Below, in pieces: positions 8,213 through 16,060 of a DNA stretch of 64,000 bases. Numbering within the stretch: the first letter of the stretch is position 1; every line of letters starts with the position of its first letter. A model generated the notes under the pieces. The model ran no database searches and had not been told where the DNA came from. It saw only the letters and a list, made by a program, of their open reading frames with translations. The stretch spans positions 146,589 through 210,588 of the forward strand of contig NZ_CAMIHB010000004.1 of NCBI RefSeq assembly GCF_946221635.1. Reading direction: 5' to 3'. The DNA comes from an uncultured Rhodoferax sp. Lineage in GTDB: Bacteria; Pseudomonadota; Gammaproteobacteria; Burkholderiales; Burkholderiaceae_C. Both the position numbers and the translations under genes were made by a program.

Positions 8213-8541
8213 AGGCCAAAGCGCTGGTTCCGCGCACGGTGGCGCTTGAAGACATTGATCAGGCCATCACCCATTACTTGGAACAAGACGCCGAAGCTGC
8301 GGCGCTGGGTTTTGTGGATGCGCTGGAGCGCGCCTACGCGTACATCAGCAAGCACCCCGCAACCGGATCACCGCGCTATGCGCACGAACTGAGCATTCCT
8401 GAACTACGCTCTTGGCCCCTGCGCAAATACCCCTACTTGGTTTTCTACGTGGAGCAGGCAGACCACATCGACGTTTGGCGTGTGTTGCACATGAAGCGAG
8501 ACATTCCCGCCTGGATGGTGGATAGCGCAGAGAACGATTAA
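8209..8541 (+). CDS. parE: ParE/RelE-family toxin
   Basis: A 110-residue toxin of the ParE branch of the RelE superfamily. Members of this branch poison DNA gyrase. Family-like features are the helical N-terminus (IDQAITHYLEQDAEAAALGF), then PATGSPRYAHEL and the conserved beta-strand core LRSWPLRKYPYLVFYVEQ, ending in an Arg-rich strand (WRVLHMKRDIPAWM). The GTG start overlaps the antitoxin stop by four bases. It sits in the accessory block between the two gene-end remnants. Confidence 0.88.
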   Translation: MKAKALVPRTVALEDIDQAITHYLEQDAEAAALGFVDALERAYAYISKHPATGSPRYAHELSIPELRSWPLRKYPYLVFYVEQADHIDVWRVLHMKRDIPAWMVDSAEND

Positions 8542-8555
8542 TACAAGACATCCCC

Positions 8556-9041
8556 ATGTCGCGCAAAGATGATTTACCCCGCGAGAAGCAGTGGAAGAGC
8601 CTTTACACACGCTCAGTAAAGCTTGCCCGTGCGCAGCAACTTGGGATTGACTATCCCCGAACAACAGACAAACAACTTATACAAGAAGAAGTAGTGTCGA
8701 AGTTGAACGAGAAACTCCATGTGCTGTTCATCTGCAGCAGGAATCAATGGCGCAGTCCCACCGCTGAACAGGTCTTTCGTAAGCACTCCGAGATAGCCGC
8801 CCGCTCAGCCGGCACCAGTCCGAACGCCCGCCACAAAGTGTCTATCGAAGACATTCGCTGGGCCCAGGTGATCCTCGTGATGGAAGAAAAGCACAAGTCG
8901 AGATTGACGGCGGAGTTCACACGGCTCTTGGAAAATAAGCCCATCCACGTTTTGGATATACCGGATGACTACAAGTACATGGACCCTGAGCTGATCGAGA
9001 TTCTTGAGCAATCCGTTCCCAGCCTGCTTGGCTTGGAGTAA
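8556..9041 (+). CDS. Low-molecular-weight protein tyrosine phosphatase-like protein with N-terminal extension
   Basis: The segment LHVLFICSRNQWRSPTAEQVF carries the CX5R phosphatase loop (C-S-R-N-Q-W-R), and a general-acid Asp is likely in the DIPDDY segment near the C-terminus. The family core is about 105 residues, but here about 53 charged, helical residues precede it. An internal start just before LHVLFIC is not obvious, so I keep ATG 8556, 14 bases after the parE stop. GC content and codon use are visibly lower than in the neighbouring operons, consistent with acquisition. The substrate is unknown. Confidence 0.7.
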   Translation: MSRKDDLPREKQWKSLYTRSVKLARAQQLGIDYPRTTDKQLIQEEVVSKLNEKLHVLFICSRNQWRSPTAEQVFRKHSEIAARSAGTSPNARHKVSIEDIRWAQVILVMEEKHKSRLTAEFTRLLENKPIHVLDIPDDYKYMDPELIEILEQSVPSLLGLE

Positions 9042-9061
9042 GTCCAATGAGGTGAGAGGCG

Positions 9062-9252
9062 TCACCAACTCTTCAGCCTCTCCAACAACCCCGCCTTCGC
9101 GTCCTCGCCAGCAAAACTAGCCTCAATCGAAGTCCGCGCCACCTCTCGCGTCACTTCATCCGTCCACCCAAACGTCTGCCGACACAGCACATACTCCGCC
9201 ACCAAGCTCGGCAGCGCCGGGTCGCCGATGGCGCGCACGCCCTGGTCAATGC
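9062..9252 (-). pseudogene. Remnant: 3' end of a second adenosine deaminase gene with internal deletion
   Basis: Translated on the minus strand, this fragment matches the C-terminus of the intact deaminase at 10012-11025 (VARTSIEASF, CRQTFGWTDEVTR and the end KSW/ATW). It joins RAIGDPAL directly to LVAEYVL, omitting about 51 codons found in the intact gene. The joint lies exactly at an 11-bp direct repeat, AGCGCCGGGTC, present twice in the intact gene (10169-10179 and 10322-10332) and once here (9213-9223). The metal- and substrate-binding N-terminal parts are missing. Confidence 0.85.
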
Positions 9253-9262
9253 GACCCGCAAC

Positions 9263-9306
9263 TTGACAATTCGCCTTGAACAAATAAACTAGTCTGTCAA
9301 CTAGTC
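9263..9306 (+). promoter_or_regulatory. Promoter and repeated operator of the Phd/VapC operon
   Basis: TTGACA (9263-9268), a 16-base gap and TAAACT (9285-9290) form a sigma-70 promoter. An 8-bp direct repeat AACTAGTC occurs at 9287-9294 and 9299-9306, overlapping and following the -10. The ACTAGT half is itself palindromic. This fits autorepression by the antitoxin. Confidence 0.65.
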
Positions 9307-9321
9307 AGATTGAGGTGCATC

Positions 9322-9579
9322 ATGCAAGCATGGCCCGTACAGGATGCGAAAGCAAAGTTCAGTGAGTTCTTGGATGCGTGCCTCGCCGAAGGGCCGCAAA
9401 TGGTGACCAAGCGGGGGGCAGAGGCTGCCGTTTTGGTGCCGGTGCAGGAGTGGCGACGTTTGCAGTCGGCTGCGCGGCCTTCCTTGAAGCAGCTCTTGCT
9501 GTCCAGCGCGGACCGTACCGAACTGGTCATTCCCCCGCGCGGCAAAGCGCAGCGCCGCAAGATTGAAGCAGCGCAGTAA
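9322..9579 (+). CDS. Phd/YefM-family antitoxin
   Basis: An 85-residue antitoxin. The N-terminal domain MQAWPVQDAKAKFSEFLDAC and the following MVTKRGAEAAVLVPVQEW are the characteristic Phd/YefM fold, which binds DNA. The basic C-terminal tail would bind the toxin. GAGG precedes ATG 9322. It lies five bases upstream of the PIN-domain toxin gene and is the first gene of the cassette between the two adenosine deaminase ends. Confidence 0.88.
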   Translation: MQAWPVQDAKAKFSEFLDACLAEGPQMVTKRGAEAAVLVPVQEWRRLQSAARPSLKQLLLSSADRTELVIPPRGKAQRRKIEAAQ

Positions 9580-9584
9580 GGCCT

Positions 9585-9998
9585 ATGTATTTGCTGGACA
9601 CCAACGTCGTCTCTGAACTGCGCAAACCCAAGCCCCATGGCGGCGTGTTGGTATGGCTGGAGTCGGTAGATGACACCAAACTCTACCTGTCTGCCGTAAC
9701 CCTGGGCGAGATTCAGGCTGGCGTGGAGTTGACCCGCGAACAGGATGCCGCCAAAGCCATCGAGATTGAAGCCTGGCTGGAACTCGTGGCTTCGTCCTAC
9801 AACGTGCTGCCCATGGATGCGGCGGTTTTTCGGCGCTGGGCCCGGCTGATGCACCGCACCTCCAACACGCTGTACGAAGACGCCATGATTGCAGCCACCG
9901 CAGACATACACGGTCTGACGGTGGTGACGCGCAACGTGGCCGATTTCAAATCTTTCGGCGTTCCGCTACTGAATCCGTTTGCCAAGGCCGCTGGTTAG
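9585..9998 (+). CDS. vapC: VapC-like PIN-domain ribonuclease toxin
   Basis: The PIN domain starts with the metal-binding motif LLDTNVVSEL (Asp5), continues with TLGEIQAGVE (conserved Glu) and contains the acidic pair in LYEDAMIAATA, then VTRNVADF with the conserved Asp. Such toxins cleave tRNA or rRNA and are held inactive by the partner antitoxin. 137 residues is normal for VapC, and all four acidic positions appear intact, so the toxin is probably functional. Confidence 0.9.
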   Translation: MYLLDTNVVSELRKPKPHGGVLVWLESVDDTKLYLSAVTLGEIQAGVELTREQDAAKAIEIEAWLELVASSYNVLPMDAAVFRRWARLMHRTSNTLYEDAMIAATADIHGLTVVTRNVADFKSFGVPLLNPFAKAAG

Positions 9999-10011
9999 CG
10001 GTCTATCGGGC

Positions 10012-11025
10012 TCACCACGTCGCCAGCTTCTCCAACAACCTCGCCTTCACATCTCCGCTAGCAAAACTGGCCTCAATCGAAGTCCGCGCCACGGACCTAG
10101 TCACCTCATCCGTCCACCCAAACGCCTGCCGACACAGCGCGTATTCCCCCACCAAGCTCGCGCCCAGCAGCGCCGGGTCATCGGTGTTGAGCGACACACG
10201 CACACCGGCCTGCCGCAGCCGCTCAATCGGGTGCGCCTCGATGGACGGATAGACACCCAGCACCAGATTGGATGTAGGGCACACGCCCAGCGGGATCTGC
10301 CGGTCCACCAGCATCTGCACGAGCGCCGGGTCGTCGATGGCGCGCACGCCGTGGTCGATGCGGTCGGCGCCCAGCAGGTCCACCGCGTCCCACACGCCTT
10401 CGGGGCCGCTGGATTCGCCCGCATGCACGGTGCGGCGCAGGCCGGCGGTGGCGGCCTGGCGGAAGGCTTCGGCAAAGCGAGGGCCGGTGCGGCCGGCGGT
10501 GGCTTCGTTGCCGTCTACCGACAGGGCCACCACGCGCGGGTGGCGCAGGGTCGTTAACGTATTCACCAGCTCGATGGCCTCAATGGCCGACTGCGTGCGC
10601 AGCAGGCTGACGCACAGGCCCACGCTGGGCAAGCCGTCTTGCTCGGCCGCGCTAAAGCCGGCTTCCATCGCATCGAGCATGGCACCCAGGCGCCCGTGCC
10701 ATGCGTGCCAGTGCGTGGGGTTGAAGATGACGTCGGCGTAGCCGGTGCCGTTGGCGGCCAGGCGCTGGCTGAGGCCGTAGCTCAGCTCCACCAGCCGGTC
10801 TTGCGTGCGGGCTAGTCCGCAGGCCAGGTCCAGAAAACCCAGAAAGTCCGCCAGGCCCGAAAACTTGAACAGGTCTTCCTGCGGACGCGGCAGCGCTACG
10901 CCCTCGGCCTTGGCCCATTGCGCAATCAGCGCAGCTTCAAAGCAGCCTTCCAGATGCAGGTGCACCTCGGCCTTGGGCAGGGCTTTGAGGCGCGCGGCCT
11001 CTGCGGGCGCGATGGGCACGCTCAC
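10012..11025 (-). CDS. add: Adenosine deaminase
   Basis: It converts adenosine (or deoxyadenosine) to inosine and ammonia. Metal and active-site motifs are present: PKAEVHLHLEG at the N-terminus, VHAGESSGPEGVWDA (catalytic Glu region), RIDHGVRA and SLNTDDPALLG. The first motif has Glu where many family members have Asp (HLHLDG). An adenine-deaminase-like activity is therefore possible but less likely. The gene start overlaps the DUF4287 stop by four bases (GTGA). Its 3' end is partly duplicated at 9062-9252. Confidence 0.88.
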   Translation of the reverse strand: MSVPIAPAEAARLKALPKAEVHLHLEGCFEAALIAQWAKAEGVALPRPQEDLFKFSGLADFLGFLDLACGLARTQDRLVELSYGLSQRLAANGTGYADVIFNPTHWHAWHGRLGAMLDAMEAGFSAAEQDGLPSVGLCVSLLRTQSAIEAIELVNTLTTLRHPRVVALSVDGNEATAGRTGPRFAEAFRQAATAGLRRTVHAGESSGPEGVWDAVDLLGADRIDHGVRAIDDPALVQMLVDRQIPLGVCPTSNLVLGVYPSIEAHPIERLRQAGVRVSLNTDDPALLGASLVGEYALCRQAFGWTDEVTRSVARTSIEASFASGDVKARLLEKLATW

Positions 11026-11234
11026 TTGGCGGCAGCCAGGCAGTGCGCCACGATGGCATTGGCATGCCCGTGGCCCAGGCCGTGCTCGGCCTTGAGCCAG
11101 GCCACGATCTCCATGTGCTTCTTGCCCTGCTGCTGTTTCACCAGATCAAACCAGTGGGCCATGGGATGGCCGTAGGTTTTCTCAATCGACGGGAAGTAGG
11201 ACGCGGGGCCTTTGACTTTTTCGGGTGCTGCCAT
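11022..11234 (-). CDS. Small DUF4287-domain protein
   Basis: A 70-residue protein matching the short DUF4287 family: SYFPSIEKTYGHPMAHWFDL, then KKHMEIVAWLKAEHGLGHGHANAIVAH. It is encoded immediately upstream of add and overlaps it by four bases, so the two are translated together. The function is unknown. The compact, His-rich helical sequence is cytoplasmic with no membrane segment. Confidence 0.75.
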   Translation of the reverse strand: MAAPEKVKGPASYFPSIEKTYGHPMAHWFDLVKQQQGKKHMEIVAWLKAEHGLGHGHANAIVAHCLAAAK

Positions 11235-11294
11235 GGGAGTCTCCTTGTCGCAGCACAGAACCGGGGCTGCACGTGCGGCCCCTATTGTTATCGC

Positions 11295-12302
11295 TCACTG
11301 TGCCGAATGCACGACCCGCGATGCCGCGACCGTCTGCTCCGGCAGGCAGCCCATGCCCACCAGCGCCGCCTCTACCGCCTCATCCAGCGGAGTGTGCGGC
11401 TCGTGGCCCAGGGTTGCCAGCAGCTTGGCGTTGTCCATGGTCACAGGCGTGCTCCACAGGTAGCGCATCTCACGCAGCTCGCGCAGGGTGACCACAAACG
11501 GGGCGGCCAAGGTAAACAGCCACCAGGGCAAGGGCGTCAACGTGGGGCGTGCGCCGCCACGGTTGCTCACCACGCGGCGGATGGACTCGGCCATCTGGGT
11601 GCCATCGGCGTCCCAATGGCCCCGCATGTGGAAGGCGGCGAAGGGCTCCAGCGTGTCGCGCCGCTGCACCAACTCCACCATGGTGCGCGCCACATCGGGC
11701 AGGTAGGACCACTGGTGGCCCACGCCGGGCGCACCGGGCAGCGCGATGGCTTTGACGGGCTGACCGGGCTTGACGAGCCCTTGCGAGAACCAGCTGTTGC
11801 CGGGCTTGGGCCCAAAGAAGTCGCCCGCACGCACCACGATGACTTGGCAGCCCTGGCGGCTGGCCGCCTCCAGGCGCTGCTCCATCTGCACGCGGATGGC
11901 GCCCTTGCGGGTGCGCGGCTCTTGCGGCGAATCTTCGCGCAGCGTGGGAAAGGCGCTGGGGCCAAAGTTGTAGACCGTGCCGGGCAGCACGATGGTGGCG
12001 CCCTGGGCCTGGGCTGCGGCGATGGTGTTGTCCAGCATGGGCAGCACCAGGCTACCCCAGTTGCGGTAGCCGGGCGGGTTGACGGCGTGCACGATGACGC
12101 TGCAGCCCTGCGCGGCGGCCAGCACATCGGCGCGCACCATGGCGTCGCCCGTGATCCAGGCAATGCCGCCTTTCTGTTCGCTGGCCTGCGTGCCGCCGCG
12201 GCGCAGGGCACGCACTTTCCAGCCCGCGTTGACCAGCTGCCGCGCTACCTCGCCACCAATGCCGCCGGTGGCGCCCAATACCAATGCTGTGTTGCTGCTC
12301 AT
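11295..12302 (-). CDS. NAD(P)-dependent epimerase/NmrA-like SDR protein
   Basis: An extended-SDR protein of 335 residues with the Rossmann motif LVLGATGGIGGEVARQL at the very start and a VVRAGDFFGP segment in mid-sequence. There is a hydrophobic stretch (PLPWWLFTLAAPFVVTL) near the C-terminus. The open frame continues upstream, but AAGGAG before ATG 12302 and the start of homology set this start. It is divergent from the LysR gene at 12405, its probable regulator. The substrate is unknown. Confidence 0.75.
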   Translation of the reverse strand: MSSNTALVLGATGGIGGEVARQLVNAGWKVRALRRGGTQASEQKGGIAWITGDAMVRADVLAAAQGCSVIVHAVNPPGYRNWGSLVLPMLDNTIAAAQAQGATIVLPGTVYNFGPSAFPTLREDSPQEPRTRKGAIRVQMEQRLEAASRQGCQVIVVRAGDFFGPKPGNSWFSQGLVKPGQPVKAIALPGAPGVGHQWSYLPDVARTMVELVQRRDTLEPFAAFHMRGHWDADGTQMAESIRRVVSNRGGARPTLTPLPWWLFTLAAPFVVTLRELREMRYLWSTPVTMDNAKLLATLGHEPHTPLDEAVEAALVGMGCLPEQTVAASRVVHSAQ

Positions 12303-12404
12303 CTCAAAACTCCTTGAAGACAACGTGTTGCGATGGATGAAGTTTGGAAGGTCGGGGGTTAACAAGCAATTGACCGACATGCACCAGCGGCCATACATTT
12401 CTGT

Positions 12405-13307
12405 ATGACTACCGAGAACCACACCGAGATTGGCTGGGAGCTGTACCGCTCGTATTTGGGCGTGCTGGAAGAGGGCTCGCTCTCGGGCGCCGCCCGTGCC
12501 ATGGGCATTGCCCAGCCCACCGTGGGGCGCCACATTGACGCGCTGGAGAAGGCCCTGGGCGTGGCGCTGTTCACCCGCTCGCAAACCGGGCTGCTGCCGA
12601 CCGAAGCGGCGCTGGCACTGCAGCCCTTTGCCCAAAGCATGAGCAGCTCGGCCGCCGCACTCAAGCGCGCCGCCGAGAGTCAGGGAAGCGGTATCCGGGG
12701 AACGGTGCGCATCACCGCCAGCGAGGTGATGGGCGTGGAGGTGCTGCCGCCCATGTTGGCGCAGCTGCAAGAGACCTACCCCGACCTGAAGGTGGAACTG
12801 GTGCTGACCAACCGCGTGCAAGACCTGCTGCAGCGCGAAGCCGACATTGCCGTGCGCATGACGCCGCCCAAACAGGAGCAACTGATTGCCCGCCGCGTGG
12901 GCGAAGTGCACCTGGGATTTCATGCGCACCCCAGCTACCTGCAGCGGCGCGGCACACCGCAGACGCTGGACGATTTGGCCCAGCACGCGCTGATTGGCTT
13001 TGACGAAGAAAGCGCATTCGTGCGCGCAGCCCGCAAGGGCATGACGCTTTGGCAGCGCGAGGCCTTTGCGCTGCGCACTGACAACGATGTGGCCCAGCTC
13101 GCGCTGATCCGGGCGGGCTGCGGCATTGGGGTGTGCCAGAACCTGCTGGCGCGGCGCGACCCGCAGCTGGTGCGCCTCTTGCCGGACAGCTTCACCCTGA
13201 GCCTGGAGACCTGGCTGACCATGCACGAAGACCTGCGCAACACGCCGCGCTGCAAGGTGACCTTTGAGGCGCTGCTGAAAGGCCTGCAGGCCTATATGAC
13301 GGAGTGA
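12405..13307 (+). CDS. LysR-family transcriptional regulator
   Basis: The N-terminal winged helix (YLGVLEEGSLSGAARAMGIAQPTVGRHIDALEKALG) is followed by a periplasmic-binding-protein-like effector domain; 300 residues is standard. It is divergent from the SDR gene, with a 102-base shared promoter region, the usual arrangement for LysR control of a neighbour. The effector cannot be read from sequence. Its stop codon lies 13 bases from the stop of the next, convergent gene, and a GTGAGCGG/CCGC-TCAC hairpin spans the junction. Confidence 0.85.
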   Translation: MTTENHTEIGWELYRSYLGVLEEGSLSGAARAMGIAQPTVGRHIDALEKALGVALFTRSQTGLLPTEAALALQPFAQSMSSSAAALKRAAESQGSGIRGTVRITASEVMGVEVLPPMLAQLQETYPDLKVELVLTNRVQDLLQREADIAVRMTPPKQEQLIARRVGEVHLGFHAHPSYLQRRGTPQTLDDLAQHALIGFDEESAFVRAARKGMTLWQREAFALRTDNDVAQLALIRAGCGIGVCQNLLARRDPQLVRLLPDSFTLSLETWLTMHEDLRNTPRCKVTFEALLKGLQAYMTE

Positions 13308-13320
13308 GCGGAGCGCCGCT

Positions 13321-14217
13321 TCACGCCGCGAAATAGCTGGGCAGCGCCAGGTCCTCCAGCAGACCGGGCCCACTGGGATTCCAGCCTAGCGTCTCACGCG
13401 TGTGCTGGCTCGATACGCGGTTATCCAGGCCCGCGAAGTGGGCGAACCAGCCAAAGTGCGCGGCAGCCTCTTCCGGCGTTTTGGCCAGCACTGGCAGCCG
13501 GAGCCCTTGGCCAATGGCGGTGGCGATGTCCTTGAACGGTACACCGCCTTCTGCCGCGCCGTGGTAGCGGGCACCGGCCACGCCCTTCTCCAACACCAGG
13601 CGGTATAGCTGCGCGGCGTCCAGCCGGTGCACCGCGGGCCAATGGTTGAGCCCTTCGCCCACATACGCGCTGGCACCGTGCTGGCGCGCAATGCCAATCA
13701 GCAGCGGCACAAAACCGTGGTCGCCCACGCCATGCACCGACGGGGGCAGCCGCACGACGCAGACATGGACGCCACGCACCGCCAGCGCAGCGGCGGCTTC
13801 TTCAGAGGCCACGCGGGGAACCTCCGTCGCGCTGGCCGCGAGCACGTCCGATTCAACACCGAGCCGCCCGGAAGGCAGCAGGCCCGTGCCCGAGGTGATG
13901 ACGAGCGGGCGCCGGCTTCCTCGCAGCGCGGAGCCCAGCGCGTCGATGGCGCTGCGATCCGCCTCGCAATTGGCCTTGAATTTGGAGAAGTCGTGGTTGA
14001 AGGCGGTGTGGATCACGCCGTCTGCCATGGCCGCACCACGGCGCAGACTGTCCAGGTCTTGCAGATCGCCGCGGTGCACCTCGGCGCCCGCAGCGCGGAG
14101 GGACGCTGCGCCCGCATCGGTACGCGCCAGCCCCAGAACCTGGTGCCCCGCAGCCAGCAACTCCTGCACGATGGCAGACCCAATGAACCCGGTGGCACCG
14201 GTCACAAAAACTCGCAT
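13321..14217 (-). CDS. NAD-dependent epimerase/dehydratase family SDR
   Basis: An extended short-chain dehydrogenase of 298 residues beginning MRVFVTGATGFIGSAIVQEL (Rossmann motif), with the later segments VITSGTGLL and VVRLPPSVHG. The canonical YxxxK pair is not evident, as in the atypical SDR group near NmrA/UDP-sugar epimerase-like proteins. I chose ATG 14217, since AGGAG is 8 bases upstream of it; the ATG two codons earlier is too close. Divergent from the AraC gene at 14324. Confidence 0.75.
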   Translation of the reverse strand: MRVFVTGATGFIGSAIVQELLAAGHQVLGLARTDAGAASLRAAGAEVHRGDLQDLDSLRRGAAMADGVIHTAFNHDFSKFKANCEADRSAIDALGSALRGSRRPLVITSGTGLLPSGRLGVESDVLAASATEVPRVASEEAAAALAVRGVHVCVVRLPPSVHGVGDHGFVPLLIGIARQHGASAYVGEGLNHWPAVHRLDAAQLYRLVLEKGVAGARYHGAAEGGVPFKDIATAIGQGLRLPVLAKTPEEAAAHFGWFAHFAGLDNRVSSQHTRETLGWNPSGPGLLEDLALPSYFAA

Positions 14218-14323
14218 GGTCATTTCTCCTGTTGAGGGGAGCAATGTAGGCAACAGCGTCGATACGGTCTATGCTGCAAAGTCTTTGTTTTCATTGCAAT
14301 CGTCCAAACCCTTTTTGCCCGCC

Positions 14324-15241
14324 ATGGATCCTTTGTCCGATGTCTTGTCGCTGCTGCAACCGCGCAGCAATGTGTCTGCCGGCTTTGACGCGGGGGGCGA
14401 CTGGTCGATAGCGTTCAGCGGCAATGTGGGCATCAAGTGCTATGCGGTCGCGTCCGGCGAATGCTGGCTGGCGGTGGACGGTGTCATTGACCCCGTGCAC
14501 CTGCGCGCGGGGGATTGCTTCCTGCTGCCCAGCGGACGGCCCTTTCGTCTGGCCAGTGATCTGACCCTCCCCGCCATGGCATCGACTGCCGTGTTTCCAC
14601 CTCCGCAGGCGGGCGGTGTGGTGCGCTGGAACGGCGGTGGATCGGTGTTTCTGGTGGGCAGTCGTTTCACACTGGCTGGCCGGCATGCCGACATGCTGCT
14701 GGCCATGCTTCCGCCCATCGTCCACATCCGCAAAAAGGCCGAACAAGTTGCGTTGCGCTGGTCGATCGAACGCATGATGCAGGAACTGCATGCGGAACAA
14801 CCCGGCAGCTACCTGATGGCGCAGCACCTGTCGCACATGATGCTGGTGCAAGCCTTGCGCGTGCACCTGGACCGGGGGGAGGGCGAGGGGGGCGTGGGGT
14901 GGATGTTCGCATTGGCGGACAAGCAGATGGGCCCGACACTGCAGGCCATGCACGCCGAACCCGCGCGCCACTGGACCCTGGAAGAGTTGGCGCGGCATGC
15001 CTGCATGTCGCGCTCGGCATTTGCGCAGAAGTTCAAACGCACGGTGGGCGCGTCCGCCATGGACTACCTGACGCGCTGGCGCATGCTGCTGGCTGCGGAC
15101 CGCCTGACGCGCACGCAGCAGCCTTTGTCCGCCATCGCGCTCTCGCTGGGCTATGAATCCGAGAGCGCCTTTGGCACAGCCTTCAAGCGCGTGATGGGCC
15201 GCTCGCCCCGCCAATACAGCCGCGCCAGCACCGCCGCCTGA
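14324..15241 (+). CDS. AraC-family regulator with cupin sensor domain
   Basis: The N-terminal half is a cupin-type sensor (GECWLAVDGVIDPVHLRAGD and LLPSGRPFRLAS). The C-terminal hundred residues hold two helix-turn-helix motifs (LARHACMSRSAFAQKFK and IALSLGYESESAFGTAFKR) and the AraC signature. The frame is open far upstream, but homology begins at ATG 14324. It is divergent from the SDR gene 13321-14217, which it probably regulates. The DTW gene follows after five bases. Confidence 0.83.
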   Translation: MDPLSDVLSLLQPRSNVSAGFDAGGDWSIAFSGNVGIKCYAVASGECWLAVDGVIDPVHLRAGDCFLLPSGRPFRLASDLTLPAMASTAVFPPPQAGGVVRWNGGGSVFLVGSRFTLAGRHADMLLAMLPPIVHIRKKAEQVALRWSIERMMQELHAEQPGSYLMAQHLSHMMLVQALRVHLDRGEGEGGVGWMFALADKQMGPTLQAMHAEPARHWTLEELARHACMSRSAFAQKFKRTVGASAMDYLTRWRMLLAADRLTRTQQPLSAIALSLGYESESAFGTAFKRVMGRSPRQYSRASTAA

Positions 15242-15246
15242 ACGCC

Positions 15247-15906
15247 ATGGCCCGTCCCACCTGCACCCAATGCCTGCGCCCGCAGGCCACCTGCATCTGC
15301 CGCTTCGCCAGGCCCACGCTTGCGGCCTGCGAGGTGCTGATCCTGCAGCACCCGCTCGAAGTTCACCACGCCAAGAACAGCGCGCGCCTGCTGCACCTGA
15401 GCCTGCCGGGGAGCCGGCTCGTGGTGGGTGAGGCGTTTGACGACGCGATGCTGCGGGCGCTGATGCCCGATGACCGCTACACGGTGCTGCTGTACCCGCC
15501 CGCAGACTGCGCGGGCCACGCGGTGCCCGCGCCCCTGGATGTGAACCGGCAGGGCGGACTGCACGCGCTGCGGCTGGTGGTACTGGATGCCACCTGGCGC
15601 AAGAGCCGCAAGATGCTGCACCAGAGCCCTGGACTGCAACGCCTGCCGCGGCTGGCACTCCAGGAGGTGCCGCCGGGCCGCTACCCGATCCGCAAGGCAC
15701 ACGCGCCCGACCAGCGCTCCACGCTGGAGGCCACTTGTGCTGCGCTGGCGCAGTTGGAGGGCGACGCCACACGCTGGCATCCACTGCTGGTGGCGTTTGA
15801 TGGCTTTGTGGCGCAACAGCAAGGCCATGTGTCGAATAGGGCCCCAGCCCGCGTAGATATTGCGCAAATCGCTCCTGTTTCAGGAGCAAATTTTTCGACC
15901 CCGTAG
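15247..15906 (+). CDS. DTW-domain tRNA-uridine aminocarboxypropyltransferase (TapT-like)
   Basis: DTW proteins (E. coli TapT/YfiP, DtwB) transfer the 3-amino-3-carboxypropyl group of SAM to uridine in tRNA. Visible are the N-terminal zinc cysteines (CTQCLRPQATCIC), the SAM-family strand LVVLDATWRKSRKML (DxTW variant of the eponymous motif) and RSTLEA. The final roughly 22 residues, from about RAPARVDIAQIAPV, are encoded by repeat family 1 copy c. The natural protein probably ended earlier, and the repeat has supplied a new C-terminus and stop. Confidence 0.8.
   Translation: MARPTCTQCLRPQATCICRFARPTLAACEVLILQHPLEVHHAKNSARLLHLSLPGSRLVVGEAFDDAMLRALMPDDRYTVLLYPPADCAGHAVPAPLDVNRQGGLHALRLVVLDATWRKSRKMLHQSPGLQRLPRLALQEVPPGRYPIRKAHAPDQRSTLEATCAALAQLEGDATRWHPLLVAFDGFVAQQQGHVSNRAPARVDIAQIAPVSGANFSTP
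15834..15892 (+). repeat. Dispersed intergenic repeat family 1, copy c (inside the DTW reading frame)
   Basis: GCCCCAGCCCGCGTAGATAT and TTGCGCAAATCGCTCCTG match the family consensus, followed by a short CTCCTGTTTCAGGAG hairpin that other copies lack. The repeat is translated as the tail of the DTW protein. Confidence 0.75.
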
Positions 15907-15944
15907 GCAGTAGGCCATTTGCAAGCGTCAAAAAAAAGCTCGGC

Positions 15945-16060
15945 TATACTGCGCCCCGCAGTCGCCCCACGGGCACTGTCGTAGGCGTTACCGTTAACCA
16001 ACGCGTCCTGTGTCGAGAGGATCCCAGCGGGGAGTGTCTCGGCGTTAACAAGGCGCGTCC
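15945..16060 (+). promoter_or_regulatory. TATACT -10 element and structured leader of the MFS gene
   Basis: TATACT at 15945-15950 is a strong -10; the best -35 (TTGCAA 15919-15924) is spaced too far at 20 bases. The roughly 100-base leader folds locally: GCGTT 15985-15989 pairs with AACGC 16000-16004, and CGAGA 16014-16018 pairs with TCTCG 16037-16041. GGCGTTA and GTTAAC each occur twice. I do not recognise a known riboswitch. Confidence 0.45.

Noticed and set aside
13646..14323. N-terminal extension of the AraC gene over the SDR gene
   Set aside because: The extension is antisense to the SDR gene, low complexity (Ser/Ala/Pro-rich) and without homology; the sensor domain begins after ATG 14324.
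15957..16060. yybP-ykoY (Mn) riboswitch in the MFS leader
   Set aside because: A GGGGAGTG word recalls that class, but the conserved cross-strand elements were not found and an MFS exporter is not its usual target.
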